A DNA stretch of 64,000 nucleotides from Ardenticatenaceae bacterium (lineage in GTDB: Bacteria > Chloroflexota > Anaerolineae > Promineifilales > Promineifilaceae). This document shows, piece by piece, positions 22,269 through 29,410 of the stretch (its first letter is position 1; every line of letters begins with the position of its first letter). The notes beneath the pieces were generated by a model that saw only the letters and a list, made by a program, of their open reading frames with translations, made no database searches and was not told where the DNA came from. Made by a program: the position numbers and the translations under genes. The stretch lies in assembly GCA_020634235.1 (NCBI GenBank), contig JACKCB010000001.1:1302001-1366000 (forward strand), written 5' to 3'.

Positions 22269-23370
22269 GCAGCCGCAGGCAGGCTTCAGCCGCCAGCCAG
22301 AACAGTTTTTCGCGCACGCTGGCTCGCTTGGACCAGCGGCGCGGATCCCAGGTGTCGCTGCTCACGTCGTCGCCGCCGTAGAGCAGTTGGGCAAAGGTAA
22401 CGCCGCGGAATTGGGCCACGGCAAAGAAGGCCGCAGCTTCCATCTCCACCGTCAGGCAGCCTTCGGCGCGGCGGCGCTGAATCCTGGCCGGCGTCTCGCG
22501 GTAGAAGGCGTCGGTGGTCCAGGTTTTGCCGGTGAGGTAGGGCACATGGTCTTGCTGCAACACCAGCTCCAGGGCGGCCACCCCGGCCGGGGAAGGGGCC
22601 ACTTCCCGCGCCGGCGGCAGGTAATGGTAAGAGGTCCCCTCGTCGCGCACGGCACTGGTGGGAATAACCAGGTGTCCCACAGTAATGTCGTGCCTGAGCA
22701 CGCCCGCGCCGCCGCAGGCGATGAACTGGCGATAGCCCAGGGCGATCAGCTCCTCCAGGAAGCCGGCCGCCAGCGGCGCGCCCAAGCCGGGGTGGCACAC
22801 GCCCAGCCGCCGGCCGTCCAGGGTCATCTCGTAGACCGGGTTGGGGCCGATTTCGGAGCCGAGGCTGTGGCGTTGGATGAGCGTGCCCTGCGCCTGCAAA
22901 CTGGTCAGCACTTCCTGGAAGAAGCAGAGGACGCACCCGGCCGGGACGTCTTGCTGTGGCAGTAAGTGGGCCGGCTCAATCAGGGCCTGCGGCGCAGGGT
23001 CATATTCCAGGATGGGGAAATCTTGCGCGGCCAGGGCGGGGGGCAGGTTGAAGCTCCCGGCCGGGGTGGGTGGAAAATCATGCACCGCCACCACCGCGTC
23101 CAAATTCAGCGGGCCGTAGATGTGCGGGAACTGCTGTCCGGTTTCGTAGCAATCCTCATAGCGCAGCGGCGCCGCCAGGCGGGCCGCATCAATGGCCAGC
23201 AGCAGCAGCCCGGCCCGGCCGGGGAAGATGGCGTTGGCCGTGGCCACAACCTGCTGCGCCATGGAGCAGTGAATAAAACCTTCGCTGGCCAGCGAATCAG
23301 CCTGGTAACTGCCGGCGGCCTGGGCTGCCTGCCATTCGGCGGCGGTGGTAATGTGGAGAATCAGGTTCAT
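22255..23370 (-). CDS. Fusion of a DUF952 domain and a nucleoside phosphorylase (uridine phosphorylase-like)
   Basis: Residues 1 to about 115 form a DUF952 domain (MNLILHITTAAEWQ, EGFIHCS-x-x-QQVV, YEDCYETGQQFPHIYGPLN-x-DAVV). This small fold resembles the ADP-ribosyltransferase-like core, with unknown activity. Residues about 130-371 are a purine/uridine phosphorylase-type domain: GVCHPGLGAPLAAGFLEELI, FIACGGAGVLRHDI, the phosphorylase signature CLTVEMEAAAFFAVAQFRG (Glu-Met-Glu, about 315) and a C-terminal YGGDDVSSDTWD. That domain cleaves nucleosides with phosphate. The pairing suggests a joint role in nucleoside or NAD-derived metabolite turnover, which is inference. No frameshift is needed; the fusion is continuous. 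It heads an operon with the two membrane paralogues. Confidence 0.85.
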   Translation of the reverse strand: MNLILHITTAAEWQAAQAAGSYQADSLASEGFIHCSMAQQVVATANAIFPGRAGLLLLAIDAARLAAPLRYEDCYETGQQFPHIYGPLNLDAVVAVHDFPPTPAGSFNLPPALAAQDFPILEYDPAPQALIEPAHLLPQQDVPAGCVLCFFQEVLTSLQAQGTLIQRHSLGSEIGPNPVYEMTLDGRRLGVCHPGLGAPLAAGFLEELIALGYRQFIACGGAGVLRHDITVGHLVIPTSAVRDEGTSYHYLPPAREVAPSPAGVAALELVLQQDHVPYLTGKTWTTDAFYRETPARIQRRRAEGCLTVEMEAAAFFAVAQFRGVTFAQLLYGGDDVSSDTWDPRRWSKRASVREKLFWLAAEACLRLRDDA

Positions 23371-23562
23371 GTGCTGCTCCGGTGTGACTGGCGGATAAAC
23401 AAGAATGCGTACACAGTCCCAAGTCTAATGCAAATTGGCGTGGGGGAAAAGCGGCAGCCCGGCCATTCATGAGGCCAGAGGGGGCCGACTGGCTTTAGCG
23501 GAGCACGGCCGTTCCGGCACGGCACAGCGGCAGCGACGGGCGGCGGGCACGGTGCAGGGCGG

Positions 23563-24489
23563 TCAGGCGATGAGGTCTGGGGGCGGGAGCAGGCGGCGCG
23601 TGTTTTGCAAACCGGCGCGCACTTTGGCGGCCTGCTCGGTTAGCATCTCGGCCTGGCGCGCCAGGAAGTACCAGGCAGCGGGGCTATCGAGCTGGCCGGC
23701 GGCCAACTGCTGCAGCTCATCCAGCCTGGTGTGCAGCAGGCTCACGCCCCAGTCGAACCCTTCGCGCATGACCCAGGTGGCCAGGGCTTCTCCCGGCCGG
23801 GCGCGGCGGCGCGCTTCCCACAAGAAGTAGGTCTCGGACTGGCGGGTGAGGTCTTTGTACCAGCCGAAGACGTCGCGGTGCAGTTGGTGCCAGATGCCCA
23901 GCAGGTCCACAAAGGCGCACCAGCGCGGCAGCAGGTGGGGCTGGTTGTGCCAGCGGCACAGCGCGGCCAGCGGGATCTTGCCGGCACACACTTTTTGCGT
24001 GGCACGCTGCTGAAATTGGACTGCTTCCCGGCCGGGCAGCAGCGTCGCCTGCCCCTCCCCGGCGGGCCGCCAGAACTGGTCGAAGTGGGACCAGAAGAGA
24101 TGCCCGGCCGGGAAATATGGGCGGTAGGTTTGCAGCAGTTGGGCCTGGAAAAAGGAGAGGGCGGGCAGCAGGCTGGCGGTTACGCCGTTACCAGCCGCCA
24201 GGTGGCTGGTCAGGCGGGCGTGGAAGTAGGCGTTGGCCGTGGCGTAGGCCAGGTCGGCTTGCAGGGCGGGCGTGATGTGGCGGGTCAGGGCCTGCTCGGC
24301 CCAGTAGGGCAGCAGAAAGCGGGGAAAGGCCTGGGGATGAAGGAGTTTATCTTCGGGTGGTTGGCCGCCGGCAAGCTGCCGCAGCCAGACCTCGGCCGGG
24401 ACAGCCAGCGTGGGGGCCTGGCGCTGCAACGTGACGTGGATACGGGTTACTGCGCCAGCAACGACGTCACGCATGGCCGGATCATACAT
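23563..24489 (-). CDS. Hypothetical alpha-helical protein, possibly a degenerate class I isoprenoid-synthase fold
   Basis: The 308-residue protein is nearly all helical and rich in Ala, Leu, Gln and Trp. The segment FVDLLGIWHQLHRDVFGWYKDLTRQSETYF (about residues 192-221) resembles the second-helix region of class I prenyl/terpenoid synthases, but the Asp-rich D-D-x-x-D metal motif is only partly kept. The N-terminal half has AYATANAYFHARLTSHLAAGNG, similar in tone to the helix before the first Asp-rich motif, but without acidic clusters. Catalysis is therefore doubtful. A strong GGAGG-type ribosome-binding site precedes the ATG. A conserved intergenic element with a palindromic operator-like core lies about 100 bp upstream (24586-24637). 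The family assignment is tentative. Confidence 0.45.
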   Translation of the reverse strand: MYDPAMRDVVAGAVTRIHVTLQRQAPTLAVPAEVWLRQLAGGQPPEDKLLHPQAFPRFLLPYWAEQALTRHITPALQADLAYATANAYFHARLTSHLAAGNGVTASLLPALSFFQAQLLQTYRPYFPAGHLFWSHFDQFWRPAGEGQATLLPGREAVQFQQRATQKVCAGKIPLAALCRWHNQPHLLPRWCAFVDLLGIWHQLHRDVFGWYKDLTRQSETYFLWEARRRARPGEALATWVMREGFDWGVSLLHTRLDELQQLAAGQLDSPAAWYFLARQAEMLTEQAAKVRAGLQNTRRLLPPPDLIA

Positions 24490-24585
24490 TTTTCCTTCCT
24501 TCCTCCAGGACTGGCCAAAGGACAGCAGGTACGGCTGTCCAGGATCAAACGCTGTGAGTCCAACGGGATTCTGTAGCCCAGTTTA

Positions 24586-24637
24586 CCTGGCCAGGGTCTA
24601 CAAGATGGCCACGAAGGGTGTAAACCAGATTACACCC
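24586..24637 (-). promoter_or_regulatory. Conserved intergenic element A (copy 1) with a GGGTGTAA-N6-TTACACCC dyad
   Basis: Read on the minus strand, it begins with a perfect 8-bp dyad GGGTGTAA-N6-TTACACCC (24637-24616), then GTGGCCATCTTGTAGACC and a CC-GGCC-GG-like box. The same order and spacing recur on the plus strand at 50856-50905. Both copies lie about 80-100 bp upstream of a start codon in the same orientation, so a shared operator or promoter is likely. The TTTACA at 24623-24628 on the minus strand and TGTAGA 16 bp later could be promoter boxes. Confidence 0.65.
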
Positions 24638-24646
24638 GGTTCTGTT

Positions 24647-24677
24647 TTGGCCGCATCCCGGCCGGGTATGGTATAAA
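24647..24677 (+). promoter_or_regulatory. Putative promoter of the enoyl-CoA hydratase-like gene
   Basis: TTGGCC (24647-24652) and TATAAA (24672-24677) are separated by 19 bp, and the spacer contains an exact CCCGGCCGGG. The gene starts 72 bp further on. The -10 box is good; the spacing is long. Confidence 0.4.
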
Positions 24678-24749
24678 TCCGCCACAAACAGCAGGCTGGG
24701 GGCGCTGCCGCCGGGCAGGCACAGGCCCAGCCACAAGCGAGGCAGGAAG

Positions 24750-25589
24750 ATGGAATACAGCGATTTTCAACACGTTTTGTTTGAACGGCGTGAGCCGGGC
24801 ATCTTGTGGATCACCTTGAACCGGCCGGAAGTCCTGAACGCCGCCGATGCCCGCTTGCACAGCGAACTGGTAGCGCTGTGGCCGCTCATCGACCGCGACC
24901 CGGCCGTGCGCGTGGCCGTGGTTACCGGCGCGGGGCGGGCCTTCTCGGCCGGGGGGGATTTGCAGTTGGTGGAAGAGGCTTACGGCAATTACGAGGAGAT
25001 TGTGCGCATTCTGGACGAGGCGCGCGAGCTGGTCTACAACATGCTGCACTGCCGCAAGCCCCTCATCTCGGCCATCAACGGGCCGGCGGTGGGGGCGGGG
25101 CTGGTGGTGGCCTTGCTGGCGGACATCAGCATTGCCGCCGAGAATGCCCGGCTGGCGGATGGGCACGTGCGCATGGGGGTCGCGGCCGGGGACCATGCGG
25201 CCATCCTCTGGCCGCTGCTGTGTGGCATGGCCAAAGCGAAGTATTATCTCATGACCAGCGATTTCCTCTCCGGCCGGGAAGCGGAGCGCATTGGCCTGGT
25301 GAGCCTGTGCGTGCCCGATGACCAGCTTCTGGAGAAGGCCATGGCCGTGGCCACCAACCTGGCCACCGGCCCCCGCCACGCCATCCAGTTCACCAAGCGG
25401 GCGCTGAACCAGTGGCTGCTGCAAGCCGGCCCCATCTTCGACCATTCGCTGGCGCTGGAGATGTTGGGCTTTTTCAGCGAGGATGTGCTGGCCGGCGTGG
25501 CCGGTCTGCGGCAGAAGCGACCGCCCACCTTCCCTTCCAGCGCCAAACCCGGGGAGGATGTCCCCGGCCGGGGTGCGCATGAAAGCTAA
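24750..25589 (+). CDS. Enoyl-CoA hydratase/isomerase (crotonase) family protein
   Basis: The 279-residue crotonase-fold protein carries the acyl-CoA oxyanion-hole segments GAGRAFSAGGDLQLVEE (about residues 62-78) and INGPAVGAGLVVALLADISIAAENARLADGHVRMGVAAGDHAAILWPLL (about 108-156). In the second segment the usual P-E-x-x-x-G is H-V-R-M-G-V-A-A-G-D, typical of a subfamily annotated as enoyl-CoA hydratase/isomerase of uncertain reaction. One catalytic Glu of classical crotonase is therefore absent. The C-terminus has the usual KRALNQWLLQAGPIFDHSLALE helix. It overlaps the following channel gene by 11 bp. Family confidence is high; the substrate is unknown. Confidence 0.88.
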   Translation: MEYSDFQHVLFERREPGILWITLNRPEVLNAADARLHSELVALWPLIDRDPAVRVAVVTGAGRAFSAGGDLQLVEEAYGNYEEIVRILDEARELVYNMLHCRKPLISAINGPAVGAGLVVALLADISIAAENARLADGHVRMGVAAGDHAAILWPLLCGMAKAKYYLMTSDFLSGREAERIGLVSLCVPDDQLLEKAMAVATNLATGPRHAIQFTKRALNQWLLQAGPIFDHSLALEMLGFFSEDVLAGVAGLRQKRPPTFPSSAKPGEDVPGRGAHES

Positions 25590-26277
25590 TCCCCCCAACC
25601 CCTCCCACCTGAGCGGCAAGGTGATTTACCTGCTGATCCTGGTCGTACTGGTCCAGTTTCTGTACCCCGTCACGGCCGGCGGCACGCTGCTCATTATGCT
25701 CATCTACCAGCTCTTCTATGCCTCGCTGCTGGTGGTGGGCATCGTGGTGGCCCGCGACCATCCCTGGTTGGTGCGGCTGCTAACCCTGCTGGGGATCACC
25801 TGGCTGGTGACAGGCACGCTGTACAGCTTTAACCAGGACGCGCTCTGGGCGCAGTTGCTGGGCTACGGGGTGCTAATTCTATTCCAGGCGGTGATCATCC
25901 AGACCTTGCTGCGCTTCGTCTTCCGGGCGCAGGTGGTCGATCGCGAGGTATTGTATGCCGCCAGCGCCGCCTATCTGCTGCTGGGGGCGCTGTTTGTATC
26001 GGCCTTTGGCCTGGTGGAGACGCTGACCTACGCCAACACGGGCCAGCACGCCTTCATTGACAGCCAGGTGGCGACCGGTGAATCATTCCCGTGGCAACAC
26101 TTTGTCTATTACAGCTACGTCACGCTGACTACGTTGGGGTATGGCGACATTCTGCCAGTAACGATGTGGGCGCGGTCGCTGGTGAGCCTGGAGGCGGTGA
26201 TTGGCGTGTTGTACGTGACGGTGATTATGGCCCGGCTGGTGGGGTTGTATGCGGCGGGTGACGTGGCGTCGGAGTAG
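25579..26277 (+). CDS. Two-pore-type ion channel domain protein (potassium channel-like)
   Basis: The 232-residue membrane protein has five hydrophobic helices, then a pore loop WQHFVYYSYVTLTTLGYGDILP (about residues 171-192) and a final helix. The filter T-L-G-Y-G-D matches the potassium-channel selectivity filter (TVGYGD) with Leu for Val. This is the Ion_trans_2 architecture with four extra N-terminal segments. There is no RCK/TrkA-N regulatory domain. I take the ATG at 25579, inside the end of the preceding gene; a GTG two codons earlier is possible. It is convergent with the MEMO gene, with the two stops 2 bp apart. Confidence 0.85.
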   Translation: MKANPPNPSHLSGKVIYLLILVVLVQFLYPVTAGGTLLIMLIYQLFYASLLVVGIVVARDHPWLVRLLTLLGITWLVTGTLYSFNQDALWAQLLGYGVLILFQAVIIQTLLRFVFRAQVVDREVLYAASAAYLLLGALFVSAFGLVETLTYANTGQHAFIDSQVATGESFPWQHFVYYSYVTLTTLGYGDILPVTMWARSLVSLEAVIGVLYVTVIMARLVGLYAAGDVASE

Positions 26278-26278
26278 G

Positions 26279-27085
26279 CTACCCTTGCCCGGCCGGGGGG
26301 CCAAAAGCAAACGCGCCGTAGCCCACCACCTGGTCACGCGGCCCGGCCGTGTCACCGGAACTGCGCAGGTCCAGGGTATGGGCCTGCCAGCCTTGCTGCC
26401 GGGCATAATGCAGCAGGCCGTTGATGGCATAGCGGCCGCACGCCTGTCCCTCGTGCAGCAGGTGACCCTGCTCGATGGCCTGGGCCGCGGACTGGTCCAG
26501 GCGGCGGGCGGTGTCGTAGTCATGGTAATGGCTCAGGTCGGAACTGATGAGGATAAGGGTGCGGGGGCCGGCCAGCAGCGCCAGGGCGGCGCTGACCCCG
26601 GCCGGGTCACAATCACCCACCAGCAGCGGCACCAGGGTAAAGGCGGGCAGCAGCAATTGCAAGAAGGGCAAATGCACCTCCAGGCCATGCTCCGGCCGGT
26701 GGGCGGCATCGTAGATGGCCACGTGGGGCAGCGCCAGCAGCTCGTCCAGCGCGGCCCGGTCCAGGGGTACCTGGCCCAGGGGAGTGGCAAAGGCGCTGGC
26801 GCTGCTGCCGGCCAGCCCATGCACGGGGGCGCGGTGGGCCGGCCCTAGCAGCACCACGCGGTTGAACCCGGCCGGGTGGGCGGCCAGATAAGCTTGCAGG
26901 CAGGCATAAGCGGTGCCGGCAATTGGCCCGGAGTAGATGTAGCCAGCGTGCGGCGCAATGAGGGCGCGCAGGGGCAGGGACGGCGGCTCGGCGGCGGCCA
27001 CAAAGCGGGCCACCATTCGCTGCAATGCCACGGGATCGCGGGGGTAAAAGCTCCCGGCCACGGCCGGGGGACGTACTGTTTTCAT
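26279..27085 (-). CDS. amrB: MEMO-family / AmmeMemoRadiSam system protein B
   Basis: The 268-residue protein shows the MEMO signature: RPPAVAGSFYPRDP at the N-terminus, ALIAPHAGYIYSGPIAGTAYA (His and Tyr of the putative metal pocket), VVLLGPAHRA, HRPEHGLEVHLPFLQ, SSDLSHYHDYD and a C-terminal GRYAINGLLHYARQQGW. It is homologous to extradiol dioxygenases. In bacteria it forms part of the AmmeMemoRadiSam system with AMMECR1 and a radical-SAM protein; those partners are not visible nearby. The ATG at 27085, preceded by GGGGAGGT, is clearly better than the upstream frame start at 27163. Biochemical function is not established for the bacterial family. Confidence 0.92.
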   Translation of the reverse strand: MKTVRPPAVAGSFYPRDPVALQRMVARFVAAAEPPSLPLRALIAPHAGYIYSGPIAGTAYACLQAYLAAHPAGFNRVVLLGPAHRAPVHGLAGSSASAFATPLGQVPLDRAALDELLALPHVAIYDAAHRPEHGLEVHLPFLQLLLPAFTLVPLLVGDCDPAGVSAALALLAGPRTLILISSDLSHYHDYDTARRLDQSAAQAIEQGHLLHEGQACGRYAINGLLHYARQQGWQAHTLDLRSSGDTAGPRDQVVGYGAFAFGPPAGQG

Positions 27086-27201
27086 GTTGACCTCCCCAAT
27101 GAAGCAATTTGGACCATTGGCCGGCGGCTGTGCCCCGGCCTTATACTGATTATTGAAGCACAAATCAGGTCGCCTGGCTAGTGGCAGTTGGGCGGCGCCA
27201 A

Positions 27202-27230
27202 TTGCCCCTGGGCTGGGGAGCGACTATACT
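27202..27230 (+). promoter_or_regulatory. Putative sigma-70 promoter of mscL
   Basis: TTGCCC (27202-27207), a 17-bp spacer and TATACT (27225-27230) form a good sigma-70 promoter 120 bp upstream of the mscL start. A second TATACT at 27142-27147 with TTGGCC 18 bp upstream could be an alternative. Confidence 0.6.
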
Positions 27231-27349
27231 TCGCTCAGGCGTTGGCAGTGCCCCGGCCGGGGCGAACCGTTTCCGCACCGCCGGGGTAAGCTGCAATTTA
27301 CAGCACGGGCAGGCCGCCTGCCCATGATTGATTTCAGGAGGTTTTGTCC

Positions 27350-27730
27350 ATGTTGAAAGAGTTTGGGGCGTTTATTCGCAAGGGAAATGTGCTGGACCTG
27401 GCGGTCGCCGTCATCATTGGCGGCGCGTTTGGGGCCATCATTAGCTCGCTGGTCAACGATATCCTTATGCCGTTGATTGGCATCCTGCTGGGCGGGGTGG
27501 ATTTCACCACCCTGACCATTCAGGTGGGCGATGCAGCAGTGATGTATGGTAACTTCATCCAGGCCATCATCAACTTCCTGATCATCGCCTTTGTCATCTT
27601 TATGATTGTGCGCCAGGCGAACAAGATGGAGAAGCCGGCGGAGGCTGCCCCGGCCGGGCCGCCCCCACCCTCTGCCGAAGAAAAACTACTGGCCGAAATC
27701 CGCGACCTGCTCAAAGCGCAGCGCAGCTAG
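27350..27730 (+). CDS. mscL: Large-conductance mechanosensitive channel
   Basis: The 126-residue protein begins MLKEFGAFIRKGNVLDLAVAVIIGGAFGAIISSLVNDILMPLIG, the conserved N-terminal amphipathic helix and pore-lining TM1 of MscL (GGAFG gate region). A short periplasmic loop, TM2 (FIQAIINFLIIAFVIFMIVRQANK) and the C-terminal cytoplasmic helix (EEKLLAEIRDLLKAQ) follow. It opens under membrane tension to protect against hypo-osmotic lysis. AGGAGG (27336-27341) precedes the ATG at 27350, favouring it over a TTG two codons upstream. A Pro-rich, partly palindrome-encoded linker precedes the C-terminal helix. Confidence 0.97.
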   Translation: MLKEFGAFIRKGNVLDLAVAVIIGGAFGAIISSLVNDILMPLIGILLGGVDFTTLTIQVGDAAVMYGNFIQAIINFLIIAFVIFMIVRQANKMEKPAEAAPAGPPPPSAEEKLLAEIRDLLKAQRS

Positions 27731-27749
27731 CCGGTTCCCTTCCCCAACC

Positions 27750-28331
27750 TCACGGGTTCACAAATGGCACCAGCCATTCGGTGATGGCAGCGTCAAGGTC
27801 GGGGAGGGGCTGGTCGGCGGGCCAGCACCCGGCCGGGGGGCGTTCGGCCCCCAGCGTACTGCGGGCAATGAGGGCGGCCGTGCTGGCGGCCAGCAGGCGC
27901 ACTTCGGCCTGTTGGACGGTGGCCGGTGGGTCACCCTCGGCACCACACAGGGGGAGCGGCACCGCCTGCGCCGTTTCCACGCACAGCACCAGTTGTATTT
28001 CGCCCAGGGTAGTTGGCGCCAACCCGGGGGGGATCAGCTCCTCGGCCAGCACCCACCCATCCGCCGCGCGCCGGAAGGCCAGCGCCGGGTGACGGCCCGG
28101 TCCCCGCTCATAGGGGGTGGTGGTCAGCACGCCCCGCCCCTCGCACACGGTGGCCAGCAAGGGCCAATTCTGCCCGCTTTCGTCGGTGTCGGGCACCTGG
28201 CTGACGGCGCGCCAGGCCAGGACGGCCAGGATGACGCCAAAGCAGAGCGTGGCCAGCAGAATGGGCAGGGCGCGGGCCAGAGGTGTTGGTGGAGGCGGCG
28301 GGGAAGAGCCCCCGGCCGGGTCAGCACTCAC
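27750..28331 (-). CDS. Hypothetical single-pass membrane protein
   Basis: The 193-residue protein has a Pro-rich cytoplasmic N-terminus (PPPPPTPLARA), one transmembrane helix (about residues 21-43, LPILLATLCFGVILAVLAWRAV) and an extracytoplasmic domain of about 145 residues with four Cys and no recognised motif. Its ATG overlaps the stop of the upstream patatin gene by 4 bp (ATGA), so the two are co-translated and may form a membrane lipase pair. The palindrome near 28310 encodes the Pro-Ala-Gly at residues 5-7. Confidence 0.65.
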   Translation of the reverse strand: MSADPAGGSSPPPPPTPLARALPILLATLCFGVILAVLAWRAVSQVPDTDESGQNWPLLATVCEGRGVLTTTPYERGPGRHPALAFRRAADGWVLAEELIPPGLAPTTLGEIQLVLCVETAQAVPLPLCGAEGDPPATVQQAEVRLLAASTAALIARSTLGAERPPAGCWPADQPLPDLDAAITEWLVPFVNP

Positions 28332-29365
28332 CCTTCACCCTCCACCACCCGGCCGGCTGCCCGCCAGGCATGTTTGGCCGCTTCGTAGCCCATCTCATAC
28401 ACCATCTCGTGCCCCTGGCGCGTGTAGCGGATGATCTGCGTCACCGGAATCGGCCGGTCGGGCGAGACGATGATCGGCTCCGGCAGCATCTGGAACTGCC
28501 GTTCCAGCACATCGGGAATGCCGTTGCCATCCTCATCCGTCAGGTCGATGTCCATGTCGCTGTCCCGCAGTTGCTCAACCAGGATGTCATTCACCGCCCG
28601 CAGCCGGGCGTTCTCCAGCTCCAGCCGCACCATGTCGTTTACCCGCCGGAACAGCTTCAGGTCGGCCTGGAAGGAGGCCAGCAGCGCCCATTCAAAGGCC
28701 ATCCCGGCCGCGTCGAGCAGCGACGCCGGCAGCGAGACCGCCTGGTAAGCCTCATCCCAGGGGGTCATGAGCACAACCACAATCTCCGTTGCCCCGGCGT
28801 CGATGGCCGCGCCCAGTGGCGTATTGGCCACCGTGCCGCCATCCCAGTAGGTGATGCCGCCCAGGTTGGTGGGCGGGTAGATGATGGGAATGGAGCAACT
28901 GGCCAGGATGTGGTCGAGGTTGATGGTTTCGGGACGCATCCGGCCGGGGAGCATATCGTCGCTGTTACCAAAGACGCACAACCGGCCCGTCTCCGCCTCC
29001 ATCGCCGTCACCCGCAAATGCACCTGCGCCTGGTCGGAATTAATGCGATCAAAATCCAGCCAGCCATCGCGCTGCAATGTCTCACGCAGCGGGGCGGTGT
29101 CCAGCAGGTAGTTGCCATCGAAGGGGTTCAGATGCGCCTTCTGCACGTCTTTGGTCTTCAACCGCCGCCACAAGGCCCACAAAGAATGCGCGTTGTGGCC
29201 AGAAGCGATGGCGGCGCCGTTTACCGCGCCGATGGAGGTGCCTACGACGATATCGGGGAACCATTCGTGCTCCTCCAGGAAGCGCAGCACGCCCACGTGG
29301 TAGGCGCCGCGTCCGCCACCACCAGACAGGACCAATGCTCGTTTACGTTCGCTGGGAATTGCCAT
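28328..29365 (-). CDS. Patatin-like phospholipase family protein
   Basis: The 345-residue protein has the full patatin set: oxyanion loop LVLSGGGGRGAYHVGVLRFLEE (about residues 12-33), nucleophile elbow GTSIGAVNGAAIASG (Ser about 46) and catalytic D-G-G in YWDGGTVANTPLGAAIDAGA (about 195). A roughly 110-residue C-terminal helical region follows, including an acidic D-x-D-x-D-x-D-x-N-G segment (DSDMDIDLTDEDGNG) resembling a calcium-binding loop. I use the ATG at 29365 (AGGAGG eight bases upstream) rather than the frame opening at 29380. It is a lipid acyl hydrolase, substrate unknown. Confidence 0.92.
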   Translation of the reverse strand: MAIPSERKRALVLSGGGGRGAYHVGVLRFLEEHEWFPDIVVGTSIGAVNGAAIASGHNAHSLWALWRRLKTKDVQKAHLNPFDGNYLLDTAPLRETLQRDGWLDFDRINSDQAQVHLRVTAMEAETGRLCVFGNSDDMLPGRMRPETINLDHILASCSIPIIYPPTNLGGITYWDGGTVANTPLGAAIDAGATEIVVVLMTPWDEAYQAVSLPASLLDAAGMAFEWALLASFQADLKLFRRVNDMVRLELENARLRAVNDILVEQLRDSDMDIDLTDEDGNGIPDVLERQFQMLPEPIIVSPDRPIPVTQIIRYTRQGHEMVYEMGYEAAKHAWRAAGRVVEGEG

Positions 29366-29410
29366 CTTCCGCCTCCTCACTCTGTGAGACTGGGCTAGCG
29401 TGTGAACCGG

